This document shows, one piece after another, positions 15,599 through 22,936 of a stretch of DNA of 24,209 bases; the first letter of the stretch is position 1, and each line of letters begins with the position of its first letter. Source of the stretch: UBA7803 sp041608775 (lineage in GTDB: Bacteria > Pseudomonadota > Gammaproteobacteria > Pseudomonadales > Azotimanducaceae). Where the stretch lies: positions 1-24,209 of the forward strand of contig JBFISC010000020.1 of NCBI GenBank assembly GCA_041608775.1, read 5' to 3'. The notes under the pieces were generated by a model. The model searched no databases, was not told the origin of the DNA, and saw only the letters and a program-made list of their open reading frames with translations. A program made the translations under genes and the position numbers.

Positions 15599-16771
15599 AT
15601 GCTGATCAACTTCTTCCTGACCCTGCGGAAGTACAAGGTCCCGGTAACCATCCGCGAGCTGATGGACCTGCTGCAGGCTCTGCAGTATCGGCTGGTGTAC
15701 GCCAACATCGACGACTTCTATCTGCTTTCGCGCACCTGCCTGGTGAAGGACGAGAAGCACTACGATAAGTTCGATCGTGCGTTCGCGGCCTATTTCAAGG
15801 GTCTGGAGGACCTCCACGGCCTGCTCGAATCACTGATCCCGGACGAGTGGCTGCGCCGGGAGTTCGAGAAGTCGCTGACGCCCGAGGAGCTGGAGAAGAT
15901 CAAGTCCCTGGGCGGGCTGGAAAAGCTCATCGAAGCGTTTCAGGAAGCCCGCGAGGAGCGGGAGCGGCAGGAGGCGCAGAAGGGCCGGGAAGGGGAAGAA
16001 GGCCAGGAGGGCGACGACCCGAACCGAACCGGACGCAAGGGACCGGGCGGCATGGGTCAGGGCAAGAAGAAGAAGGCTAAGAAAGTCTGGGATCAGCGCC
16101 AGTACAAGAACCTGGATGACTCCGTGGAGCTCGGCACCCGGAACATCAAGCTGGCGTTGCGCCGGCTGCGCAAGTTCGCCCGCTCCGGCAAGGACGAAGA
16201 GCTGGACATGGACGACACGATCAAGTCCACGGCTCACAACGGCGGTATGCTCGACATCCGCATGCGTCCGGAACGCAAGAACACGGTGAAGGTGCTGCTG
16301 TTCTTCGATATCGGCGGTTCCATGGACGCCCACGTTAAGGTCTGTGAGGAGCTGTTCTCCGCGACCCGCACGGAGTTCAAGCACATGGAGAGCTACTACT
16401 TCCACAACTTCATCTATGAATCCGTGTGGAAGGACAATCGCCGGCGCATGAACGAGCGCATTCCGACCTGGGAGATCCTCAATAAGTACGCCCACGACTA
16501 CAAGGTCGTCTTCGTCGGCGATGCCACCATGGCACCCTACGAGATCACCCACGCCGGCGGCAGCGTCGAGCACTGGAACGAGGAGCCCGGCGCCCAGTGG
16601 ATCCAGCGGTTCACCGACCTCTACGACAAGCTGGTCTGGATCAACCCCACGCCTCAGGAGACCTGGGAGTACTCCACCTCGGTGGGCATGACCAAGGATC
16701 TGGTTGACGGGCAGATGTACCCGCTGACCATCCGGGGTCTCGAAGAAGGCATGAACTTCCTCTCCAAGTAG
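15599..16771 (+). CDS. CoxE-like VWA domain protein
   Basis: 390 residues. The N-terminal MLINFFLTLRKYKVPVTIRELMDLLQAL is typical of the CoxE/YeaD-type partners of MoxR ATPases. A highly charged Glu/Lys/Arg-rich stretch with Gly-Lys runs follows at about 110-165. The VWA domain is C-terminal with a MIDAS-like D237-I-G-G-S-M motif, in which the first Ser of the usual DxSxS is Gly, and VVFVGDATMAPYEI further on. The protein has no signal peptide and is probably cytosolic. It is coupled to the MoxR gene 19 nt upstream. Only weak ribosome-binding sequence (CCGGGAT) precedes ATG 15599. Confidence 0.88.
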   Translation: MLINFFLTLRKYKVPVTIRELMDLLQALQYRLVYANIDDFYLLSRTCLVKDEKHYDKFDRAFAAYFKGLEDLHGLLESLIPDEWLRREFEKSLTPEELEKIKSLGGLEKLIEAFQEAREERERQEAQKGREGEEGQEGDDPNRTGRKGPGGMGQGKKKKAKKVWDQRQYKNLDDSVELGTRNIKLALRRLRKFARSGKDEELDMDDTIKSTAHNGGMLDIRMRPERKNTVKVLLFFDIGGSMDAHVKVCEELFSATRTEFKHMESYYFHNFIYESVWKDNRRRMNERIPTWEILNKYAHDYKVVFVGDATMAPYEITHAGGSVEHWNEEPGAQWIQRFTDLYDKLVWINPTPQETWEYSTSVGMTKDLVDGQMYPLTIRGLEEGMNFLSK

Positions 16772-16824
16772 CCGTGGCGGGCTCCCGCACGCGGCGGGAG
16801 CAACGTTCTCGAACGCGGAGTTGC

Positions 16825-19800
16825 ATGGCCAGCGCATCACCTGAGTCAGAGCCTGGCGCATTTTCTGCCGGTGAGGTCATGGTTCGCGACCTGACCCGGC
16901 TGCGCCGATTGGCCGGACGGGATCCGGGTGCGTTCCGCGAGTTGTTGCAGCGCTCGGCCGCGGACCTCGCACGGCGCCGGGCCAAGGCCCTGAATCTGGA
17001 GTACCCGCCGGACCTGCCGATCACGGCGCACGTGACGGAGATTGCGCGCCTGCTCGAATCCCATCAGGTCGTGGTGGTAGCCGGGGAGACGGGGTCCGGC
17101 AAGACTACGCAGCTGCCGAAAGTCTGCCTGCAGGCCGGCTTCGGTCGGCGTGCGGCCATAGCGCACACCCAGCCGCGGCGCCTGGCTGCCCGGTCTGTCG
17201 CCGCGCGCATCGCGGAAGAAGTCGGGGTCGCGGTGGGCGACGCCGTGGGCTACGCGGTGCGGTTCAGCGATCAGACGGGACCGGACACCCTGGTCAAACT
17301 GGTCACCGACGGGCTGCTCCTGACCGAGATCCGGCGCGACCGGCTGCTCGAAGCCTACGACGTCGTCATCGTCGATGAAGCCCACGAACGCAGCCTGAAC
17401 ATCGATTTCCTGCTCGGCTATCTGAAGCGGCTGCTGCACAGGCGGCGCGATCTTCGGGTCATCATTACCAGCGCCACCATCGACGTGGCGGCATTTGCCT
17501 CGCACTTCGACGGCGCGCCGGTGGTGGAGGTGAGCGGCCGGGGCTACCCGGTGGAGGTGCGCTACGTCGGCGACGACCGGCCCCAGGAGGAGCGCCTGCT
17601 GGAGTGCCTGGACGACATCGAAACCGGACCCCAGGGCAGGGCCCGAGACGTGCTGGTGTTCCAGTCGGGCGAGCGGGAGATCCTCGAGACCGCCCGCCTC
17701 CTGCGGGAGCGGGTGGGCGACCGCTTCGACATCCTGCCGCTGTACGCGCGCCTGGCCAGCCGCGACCAGCAGCGGGTGTTCCAGCCCGGCAAACGGCGCC
17801 GGGTAGTACTGGCCACCAACATCGCGGAGACCTCCATTACCGTGCCGAACATCGGCTACGTGGTGGATCCCGGGTTCGTCCGCATCAGCCGCTACAGCTA
17901 CCGGTCGAAGCTGCAGCGGCTGCCGGTCGAGCCGGTGTCGCAGGCCAGTGCCAACCAGCGCATGGGACGGTGTGGCCGGGTGGCGCCCGGCGTCTGCTAC
18001 CGGCTCTATGACGAGGCCGATTTCCTCGCTCGCCCGGAGTACACCGAACCGGAGATCCGGCGCACCAATCTGGCGGCCGTGGTGCTTGCCATGGAGGCGT
18101 TCGGGCTCGGCGACGTCGCCCGCTTTCCGTTTCTCGATCCGCCGGACCCCGGCGCGGTTCGCGACGCCCGCAAGCTGCTCGAGGAACTCGGTGCGCTGGT
18201 CGACGGCGCGCTCACGGACGTGGGCCGCCGGATGGCCCGGCTGCCCGTGGATCCGCGCCTGGCGCGAATGCTGGTGGCTGCGGACCAGCATCGCTCGCTC
18301 GCGGAGGTGCTGGTCATTGCCAGTGGCCTGGCGGTGCAGGATCCGCGCGAGCGGCCGCTGGAGAAACGGGGCTCCGCGGACCGCGCCCACGAGGCCTACA
18401 GCGATGAGCGATCGGACTTCCTGGCGCTGCTGAAGCTCTGGAACTTTCATGAGCAGGCGCGTCAGGAGAACAGCCGCAGCGCATTGAAGCGTCTGCTGGA
18501 AAAGCAGTTCCTTTCCCCAGCGAGGCTGCGCGAGTGGCGCGAGCTGCACCGTCAGCTGCTGCTCGCGGTGCGGGAGCTCGGCATGCGGGTCAACGACCAG
18601 CCTGCGGGCTACGCGGAGATCCACCAGGCGGTGCTGGCAGGATTGCTCAGCCTGGTGGGTCTGCACGAGGAGAAGGGCAGCTATCTGGGCGCACGCAACC
18701 TCAGGTTCCGGATATTTCCTGGATCCGGGCTGGCGGAACGGACACCGAAATGGCTGATGGCCGGCGAGATCGCCGAGACGCGCCGGGTCTACGCCCGCTG
18801 CGTCGCCGCTGTGGAAGCCGCCTGGATCGAAGCGGCAGGCGCTCACCTGGTGAAACGCAGCTACAGCGAGCCTCACTGGAACGCCCGGCGCGGCGAAGCG
18901 GTGGCGTTCGAGTCGGTATCGTTGTACGGGCTGCCGCTGGTGGAGCGGCGCCGCATCAGCTACCCGCGAATCGACTCCGCTCTCAGCCGCGAGCTGATGA
19001 TCCGTCATGGGCTGGTCGTCGGCGACGTGAAGCGACCGTTGCCGTTTCTCGAGCACAACCTGGCTTTGATCCGGGAGCTCATGGAGCGCGAGGCGCGGGG
19101 ACGGCGTCGCGATCTGCTCATCAGCGACGATGAGCAGGCCGCGCTCTACGCCGAGCGCCTGCCCGAGGACGTGTCCAGCATCGGTCAGCTCGAGCGCTGG
19201 TGGCGCAGGGCCGGGGATCCATCGCGGTCGCCGCTGTTCTTCAGCGAGTCTGACCTGACCCGCGAGAGTGGCGTGCGCTTCAGCGAGCAAGACTACCCGT
19301 CGTCGTTGAGCCTCCGTGAGGCGAGCTTCGAGCTGAAGTACCGGTTTGCGCCCGGAGAGCCCGATGACGGGATCTCGCTGCGGGTCCCGCTCGGCGCGCT
19401 GCCGGCCATCGTGCCCGAGGCCCTGGAGTGGTCCGTCCCCGGGTTCTTCCCGGCGGTCTGCGAGCAGTGGCTGAGGTCCCTGCCGAAGAGCAAGCGGCGG
19501 GTGCTGGCACCGATTCCGGACAGGGTGGCGGAGATGCTGCCGCTGCTGCTGCGCGATGATCGCTACCGTCACGGCCGGCTGCCGGTGGCGCTGGCGCAGA
19601 TCGCCGAAGACCTGTACGGGCTGAATATCGCGGCAGGCGATTGGGATCGCAGCCGTGTGGATCCCCATCTGCTGATCAACGTGCAGGTGATCGGCGCCGA
19701 CGGCAAGCTGCTGGCCCAGGGTCGCGACCTAGCGGCTCTGCAGGCGCAGTTTGCCTCGCAGGTTCGCGCCCGGGTGGACGCCGGGGTCGGCGACGGTGTG

Positions 19801-20676
19801 GAGCACCCGGGGCTCACCCGTTTTCCTGAAGGCGTCACGCTGGAGACCACCCGCGTGGTGGAGGACGGTGGCGGCCAGGTGGTGGTCTACCCCGCATTGG
19901 TGGACGGCGGCGATCATGTGGACCTGAAGGCGCTGGCATCCGAGGCGGAGCAGCGTCGCGAGAACCCGCGGGGCTATGCCCGACTGGCGCTGCTCAGCCT
20001 CGGTCAGAGCGCGAAGCACCTGAAGAAGCGGGCCGAGCGGGAGCGCGAGCTTGGTCTGCACTACGCGGCCCTCGGCAGCGCCCGCGCCCTTCAGGACGAG
20101 CTGCTGCGGGGCGCCGCCTGGTACTGCTTCTTCTCCGAGGGGCCGCTGCCGCGAACGGGTCACGAGTTCGAAACGCGTCTGCGGGAGCGCCGAGCGGCCT
20201 TTGCCGGTGTGTTCGAGCAAGTTCTCGCCGAGCTGCGGGGCATTCTGGCGCGGCGCTTCGAGCTCGTTCGCATCCTGCAGGATCTCGACTCGCCGGCGTA
20301 CGCCGCTGCGTTGGCAGATGCTGGTCGACAGCTGGAACGGCTGGTGCCCGCGGACATTCTCTCCCGGACACCGCGGTCCTACCTGGGCGAGCTGCCGCGC
20401 TACCTCGACGCGATTCGTTACCGGCTGGAGCACCTTCAGGGCAAGGTCGCCAGGGATCGCGACGCCATCGCCGTAGTCACCGGTTTTCAGGAACGTCTGG
20501 AGCGATTGGCCGGGGCGTCGGGAACGCCGGATACGGAATACCAGCGGCTTCGCTTCGCCCTCGAAGAGTTGCGCATCGCGCTGTTCGCCGAGCCGCTGGG
20601 AACGCGGGGCAAGGTTTCGCCGAAACGGCTCGATCGGGATTTCCTTGCGCTGGAACGTGCCGTCGGCCTGGTCTGA
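16825..20676 (+). CDS. hrpA: ATP-dependent RNA helicase HrpA (DEAH box)
   Basis: 1283 residues from ATG 16825, which has GCGGAG 4-5 nt upstream; E. coli HrpA has 1300. The frame is open to a GTG at 16774, whose Arg/Ser-rich extension looks non-coding. Walker A GETGSGKTT is at 87-95, DEAH at 184-187, and motif III is ITSATID. Motif V is NIAETSITV and motif VI QRMGRCGR is at 378-385. Winged-helix, ratchet-like and OB-fold (DUF1605) regions follow, and then the long HrpA-specific C-terminal part (DUF3418). In E. coli the protein resolves stalled or collided ribosomes in an ATP-dependent way. It starts 53 nt after the CoxE-like gene. No clear terminator is seen after its stop. Confidence 0.95.
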   Translation: MASASPESEPGAFSAGEVMVRDLTRLRRLAGRDPGAFRELLQRSAADLARRRAKALNLEYPPDLPITAHVTEIARLLESHQVVVVAGETGSGKTTQLPKVCLQAGFGRRAAIAHTQPRRLAARSVAARIAEEVGVAVGDAVGYAVRFSDQTGPDTLVKLVTDGLLLTEIRRDRLLEAYDVVIVDEAHERSLNIDFLLGYLKRLLHRRRDLRVIITSATIDVAAFASHFDGAPVVEVSGRGYPVEVRYVGDDRPQEERLLECLDDIETGPQGRARDVLVFQSGEREILETARLLRERVGDRFDILPLYARLASRDQQRVFQPGKRRRVVLATNIAETSITVPNIGYVVDPGFVRISRYSYRSKLQRLPVEPVSQASANQRMGRCGRVAPGVCYRLYDEADFLARPEYTEPEIRRTNLAAVVLAMEAFGLGDVARFPFLDPPDPGAVRDARKLLEELGALVDGALTDVGRRMARLPVDPRLARMLVAADQHRSLAEVLVIASGLAVQDPRERPLEKRGSADRAHEAYSDERSDFLALLKLWNFHEQARQENSRSALKRLLEKQFLSPARLREWRELHRQLLLAVRELGMRVNDQPAGYAEIHQAVLAGLLSLVGLHEEKGSYLGARNLRFRIFPGSGLAERTPKWLMAGEIAETRRVYARCVAAVEAAWIEAAGAHLVKRSYSEPHWNARRGEAVAFESVSLYGLPLVERRRISYPRIDSALSRELMIRHGLVVGDVKRPLPFLEHNLALIRELMEREARGRRRDLLISDDEQAALYAERLPEDVSSIGQLERWWRRAGDPSRSPLFFSESDLTRESGVRFSEQDYPSSLSLREASFELKYRFAPGEPDDGISLRVPLGALPAIVPEALEWSVPGFFPAVCEQWLRSLPKSKRRVLAPIPDRVAEMLPLLLRDDRYRHGRLPVALAQIAEDLYGLNIAAGDWDRSRVDPHLLINVQVIGADGKLLAQGRDLAALQAQFASQVRARVDAGVGDGVEHPGLTRFPEGVTLETTRVVEDGGGQVVVYPALVDGGDHVDLKALASEAEQRRENPRGYARLALLSLGQSAKHLKKRAERERELGLHYAALGSARALQDELLRGAAWYCFFSEGPLPRTGHEFETRLRERRAAFAGVFEQVLAELRGILARRFELVRILQDLDSPAYAAALADAGRQLERLVPADILSRTPRSYLGELPRYLDAIRYRLEHLQGKVARDRDAIAVVTGFQERLERLAGASGTPDTEYQRLRFALEELRIALFAEPLGTRGKVSPKRLDRDFLALERAVGLV

Positions 20677-20857
20677 GAGGGGGCGCGCCGGAACGCGGGC
20701 TGATAGCATCCTGTCCGACACGGCGGAACCATGGATAGGGCGCTGGGTCATAACGCAGGACGCTCCGAAAGCATTACCAGCCAGCCGTATCCGGAGCGCC
20801 TGTCATCACGTCAACACACTATGGCCGGGGGTTGGCCTCGGAGAGGAGAACTAGACC
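20677..20857 (+). promoter_or_regulatory. Intergenic leader of the hvfA operon: ECF-like promoter and 7-bp inverted repeat
   Basis: This 181-bp gap holds GGAACC (20725-20730), a 16-nt spacer and GTCATA (20747-20752), which fits ECF-type sigma promoters (GGAAC and GTC cores). Transcription would start near 20758-20760. From there a perfect 7-bp inverted repeat, CGCTCCG (20761-20767) and CGGAGCG (20792-20798), could form a 5' stem-loop with a 24-nt loop. A strong AGGAG (20844-20848) lies 9 nt before ATG 20858. No coding potential is seen. Confidence 0.5.
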
Positions 20858-21277
20858 ATGCTGAAGATGAGAATGAAGCCGGTGGCCGCTGCCGTGGGTA
20901 CCGCGTTCGTCGCTTCCCTGGCGGCGAGCAGCTATGCCGACGTTCAAAGCAATCCGTTCGGTGCCGAGGAGCTTGACGCCGGCTATGACCTGCTCGCGAA
21001 AGGCGAGGGCGAGGGCAAGTGCGGCGAAGGCAAGTGCGGCGAGTCCAAGTCCGAGGGCGAGGGCAAGTGCGGCGAAGGCAAGTGCGGCGAGTCCAAGTCC
21101 GAGGGCGAGGGCAAATGCGGCGAGGGCAAGTGCGGCGAGTCCAAGTCCGAGGGCGAGGGCAAGTGCGGCGAGGGCAAGTGCGGCGAGTCCAAGTCCGAGG
21201 GCGAGGGCAAGTGCGGCGAAGGCAAGTGCGGCGAGTCCAAGTCCGAGGGCGAGGGCAAGTGCGGCGGCGCTGCCTGA
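20858..21277 (+). CDS. hvfA: HvfA-type secreted precursor peptide with eleven EGKCG motifs
   Basis: 139 residues. A Sec-type signal peptide spans residues 1-27 (basic MLKMRMK, hydrophobic AAAVGTAFVASLAAS, cleavage likely after SYA). A leader with NPFGAEELDAGYDLLAKG (residues 32-49) follows. After it come five copies of EGEGKCGEGKCGESKS (residues 50-129) and a final EGEGKCGGAA. All eleven cysteines lie in EGKCG motifs. In the related Haemophilus HvfA such cysteines are converted by a DUF692 iron enzyme into oxazolone/thioamide pairs that bind copper. I infer the same here because genes for the enzyme and its DUF2063 partner follow directly. A strong AGGAG precedes the start. The most likely place of action is the periplasm or outside the cell. 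Confidence 0.92.
   Translation: MLKMRMKPVAAAVGTAFVASLAASSYADVQSNPFGAEELDAGYDLLAKGEGEGKCGEGKCGESKSEGEGKCGEGKCGESKSEGEGKCGEGKCGESKSEGEGKCGEGKCGESKSEGEGKCGEGKCGESKSEGEGKCGGAA
21005..21265 (+). repeat. 48-bp tandem repeats inside hvfA (five full copies and one partial)
   Basis: Copies lie at 21005-21052, 21053-21100, 21101-21148, 21149-21196 and 21197-21244, with a partial sixth at 21245-21265. They differ only at a GAA/GAG codon in the middle of the unit and one AAA for AAG in copy 3. All differences are synonymous, so the encoded 16-residue unit is identical in every full copy. The near identity at DNA level points to recent expansion or homogenisation. Confidence 0.97.
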
Positions 21278-21279
21278 GC

Positions 21280-21299
21280 CTGGGTTCCGTCTGACCCGG
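21280..21299 (+). promoter_or_regulatory. Possible small hairpin between hvfA and hvfB
   Basis: CTGGGT (21280-21285) can pair with ACCCGG (21294-21299), with one G-T wobble and an 8-nt loop. It lies in the 26-nt gap between hvfA and hvfB. It could limit read-through or protect the hvfA message so that more precursor than enzyme is made. The stem is short and has no U-tract, so this is a weak call. Confidence 0.22.
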
Positions 21300-21303
21300 T
21301 TCG

Positions 21304-22146
21304 ATGAAGTCCCATCCGGTTGAAGGCGCAGGCATCGGTCTGCGCCGAGGTCTGATGGCCGACCTTGCCACCCTGGAGGGGTCGGCCGTCGACTTCATGG
21401 AAGTGGCGCCGGAGAACTGGATCGGGGTAGGCGGCCGTTTCGGCCGCCAGTTCCGGGCCCTGGCGGAGCGGTTTCCGCTGGTCTGTCACGGCCTGTCGCT
21501 GTCCCTGGGAGGTCCCGCACCGCTCGACGTGGCGTTGCTGCGGTCGGTGCGCGACTTCCTCGACAGCCACCGGGTGCGTTGCTACACGGAGCATCTCAGC
21601 TACTGCAGCGACGACAAGGGCCATCTCTACGATCTCATGCCGATACCGTTCACCGAGGAGGCGGTGCATTACGTGGCGGGCCGGATCCGTCAGACTCAGG
21701 ACATTCTGGGGCGGCGCATCGGCATCGAGCACGTCTCCTACTACGCGGCTCCGGGACAGCGACTGTCCGAGGTCGATTTCATCAATGCCGTGCTGGCCGA
21801 GGCGGACTGCGACCTGCTGCTCGACGTCAACAACGTCTACGTCAACGGCATCAACTTCGACTACGACCCGTATCAGTTCCTCTGCGACATCGATGGCGCC
21901 CGCACCGTGTACGTGCACGTCGCCGGGCACTACGTTGAGGCCGAGGACCTGCGGGTCGACACCCATGGCGCCGCCGTGGTCGATCCCGTGTGGGATCTGC
22001 TCGCGGCGGCCTACCGGCAGTGGGGCGTGCTGCCGACGCTGCTCGAGCGGGACTTCAACTTCCCGCCGCTGGAAGAGTTGCTGGGGGAGATCGAGCACAT
22101 CCGCCGCCTTCAGCAGGCCGCCGAGCGCCGTGCCGCGGCGGGGTGA
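21304..22146 (+). CDS. hvfB: HvfB-type DUF692 multinuclear non-heme iron oxidase (MNIO)
   Basis: 280 residues with the conserved TIM-barrel metal-ligand set of DUF692/BufB proteins: E33 in FMEVAPENW, H62 in VCHGLSLSL, E96-H97 in YTEHLSY, E142-H143 in IGIEHVSYY, D174 and N176-N177 in LLLDVNNVYVN, H205 and H209 in VYVHVAGH, D219-H221 in VDTHG, and E248 in LLERDFNFP. Enzymes of this family use two or three iron ions and oxygen to remodel cysteine residues of small precursor peptides. The adjacent precursor gene and the HvfC gene identify the likely substrate and partner. No strong Shine-Dalgarno precedes ATG 21304, so output may be low compared with hvfA. Its 3' end overlaps hvfC by 17 nt. Confidence 0.93.
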   Translation: MKSHPVEGAGIGLRRGLMADLATLEGSAVDFMEVAPENWIGVGGRFGRQFRALAERFPLVCHGLSLSLGGPAPLDVALLRSVRDFLDSHRVRCYTEHLSYCSDDKGHLYDLMPIPFTEEAVHYVAGRIRQTQDILGRRIGIEHVSYYAAPGQRLSEVDFINAVLAEADCDLLLDVNNVYVNGINFDYDPYQFLCDIDGARTVYVHVAGHYVEAEDLRVDTHGAAVVDPVWDLLAAAYRQWGVLPTLLERDFNFPPLEELLGEIEHIRRLQQAAERRAAAG

Positions 22147-22936
22147 CAACCTACCCGGCTTCGTCGCGCAGCAGCTCGATTTCGCCGCCCACATCCGCAA
22201 CCCCGACGCCCATCCGCGGCCGGCGGATGTCGAACCGCGCCGGATGCAGATCTATCTCGATCTGTTCTACAACAACATCGAGTCGTTCCTGGCCGGCGCC
22301 TTTCCGGTCGCGAAGGAGGTGCTCGGAAGCGAGCGCTGGCACGCGCTGACTCGGGCTTTCGTACACCTTCACGCCAGCGAATCTCCTTATTTTCTTGATA
22401 TTTCTCAAGAGCTTCTGAGCTTTATTGAAAGTGGTCCGGAGCTTTCCCTCAGCGATGGCAGCGCGTTCGAGCTGCCGCCCTTCCTGCTCGAGCTGTGTCA
22501 TTACGAGTGGGTTGAGCTGGCCCTCAGCGTCGCTGAGGAGGAGATCCCGGAAACCGGCATCGACCGCGACGGCGAGCTGCTGGAGGGAGTGGTCGTGGTG
22601 TCACCGCTGATCTGGAAGCTCGGCTATCGCTTCCCCGTCCACGAGATCGGCCCGGACAACCAGCCGGATGTCCCCCGTGACACGCCGACCCAGCTGGTGG
22701 TGTACCGTCGTCGCGACGATCGGGTCCGATTCATGGAGGTCAACGCGCTGACCATGGCGCTGCTCGATGTTCTCGAAGGCAACGTCACCGGCTCCGAGGC
22801 GTTGCGGCAGCTCAGTACCCTGGTTCCCGATCTCGACGCCGACGTGGTGCGGTCCCGGGGCCTTGCAACCCTGGAGCGATTGCGAAATGCTGAGGTGGTG
22901 CTCGGTACCCGGGCCCAGACTGGAGAGCGTTCGTGA
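22130..22936 (+). CDS. hvfC: HvfC-type DUF2063 partner protein for the MNIO enzyme
   Basis: 268 residues if it starts at GTG 22130, the only usual start codon that keeps the conserved N-terminal helix LPGFVAQQLDFAAHIRNP. The first ATG (MQIYLDLFYNN) would remove it. An FPVAKEVLGSERW segment, ASESPYFLDISQELLSF and LLELCHYEWVELAL are typical of the DUF2063 domain, which in this class recognises the precursor leader and presents it to the DUF692 enzyme. The C-terminal half is a second domain with HEIGPDNQPDVPRDTPTQLV by position. An AT-rich patch at 22380-22437 is unlike the rest of the gene. It overlaps hvfB by 17 nt and mlaA by 4 nt (GTGA). Confidence 0.85.
   Translation: MPRRGDNLPGFVAQQLDFAAHIRNPDAHPRPADVEPRRMQIYLDLFYNNIESFLAGAFPVAKEVLGSERWHALTRAFVHLHASESPYFLDISQELLSFIESGPELSLSDGSAFELPPFLLELCHYEWVELALSVAEEEIPETGIDRDGELLEGVVVVSPLIWKLGYRFPVHEIGPDNQPDVPRDTPTQLVVYRRRDDRVRFMEVNALTMALLDVLEGNVTGSEALRQLSTLVPDLDADVVRSRGLATLERLRNAEVVLGTRAQTGERS

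Noticed and set aside
16846..19668. 940-codon open frame on the minus strand opposite hrpA
   Set aside because: It is the antisense of a complete, motif-bearing helicase; its composition (Arg, His, Gln, Pro-rich) is typical of a shadow frame in GC-rich DNA.
21005..21265. CRISPR-like regularity of the 48-bp repeats
   Set aside because: The repeats are contiguous with no spacers and encode an identical in-frame peptide unit, so they are a coding tandem repeat.
20983..22200. 405-codon minus-strand frame across hvfA and hvfB with repeated LPSPHLPSPSDLDSPH-like units
   Set aside because: The repeats are only the reverse strand of the hvfA array, and the rest is the antisense of the DUF692 gene with its metal ligands on the plus strand.
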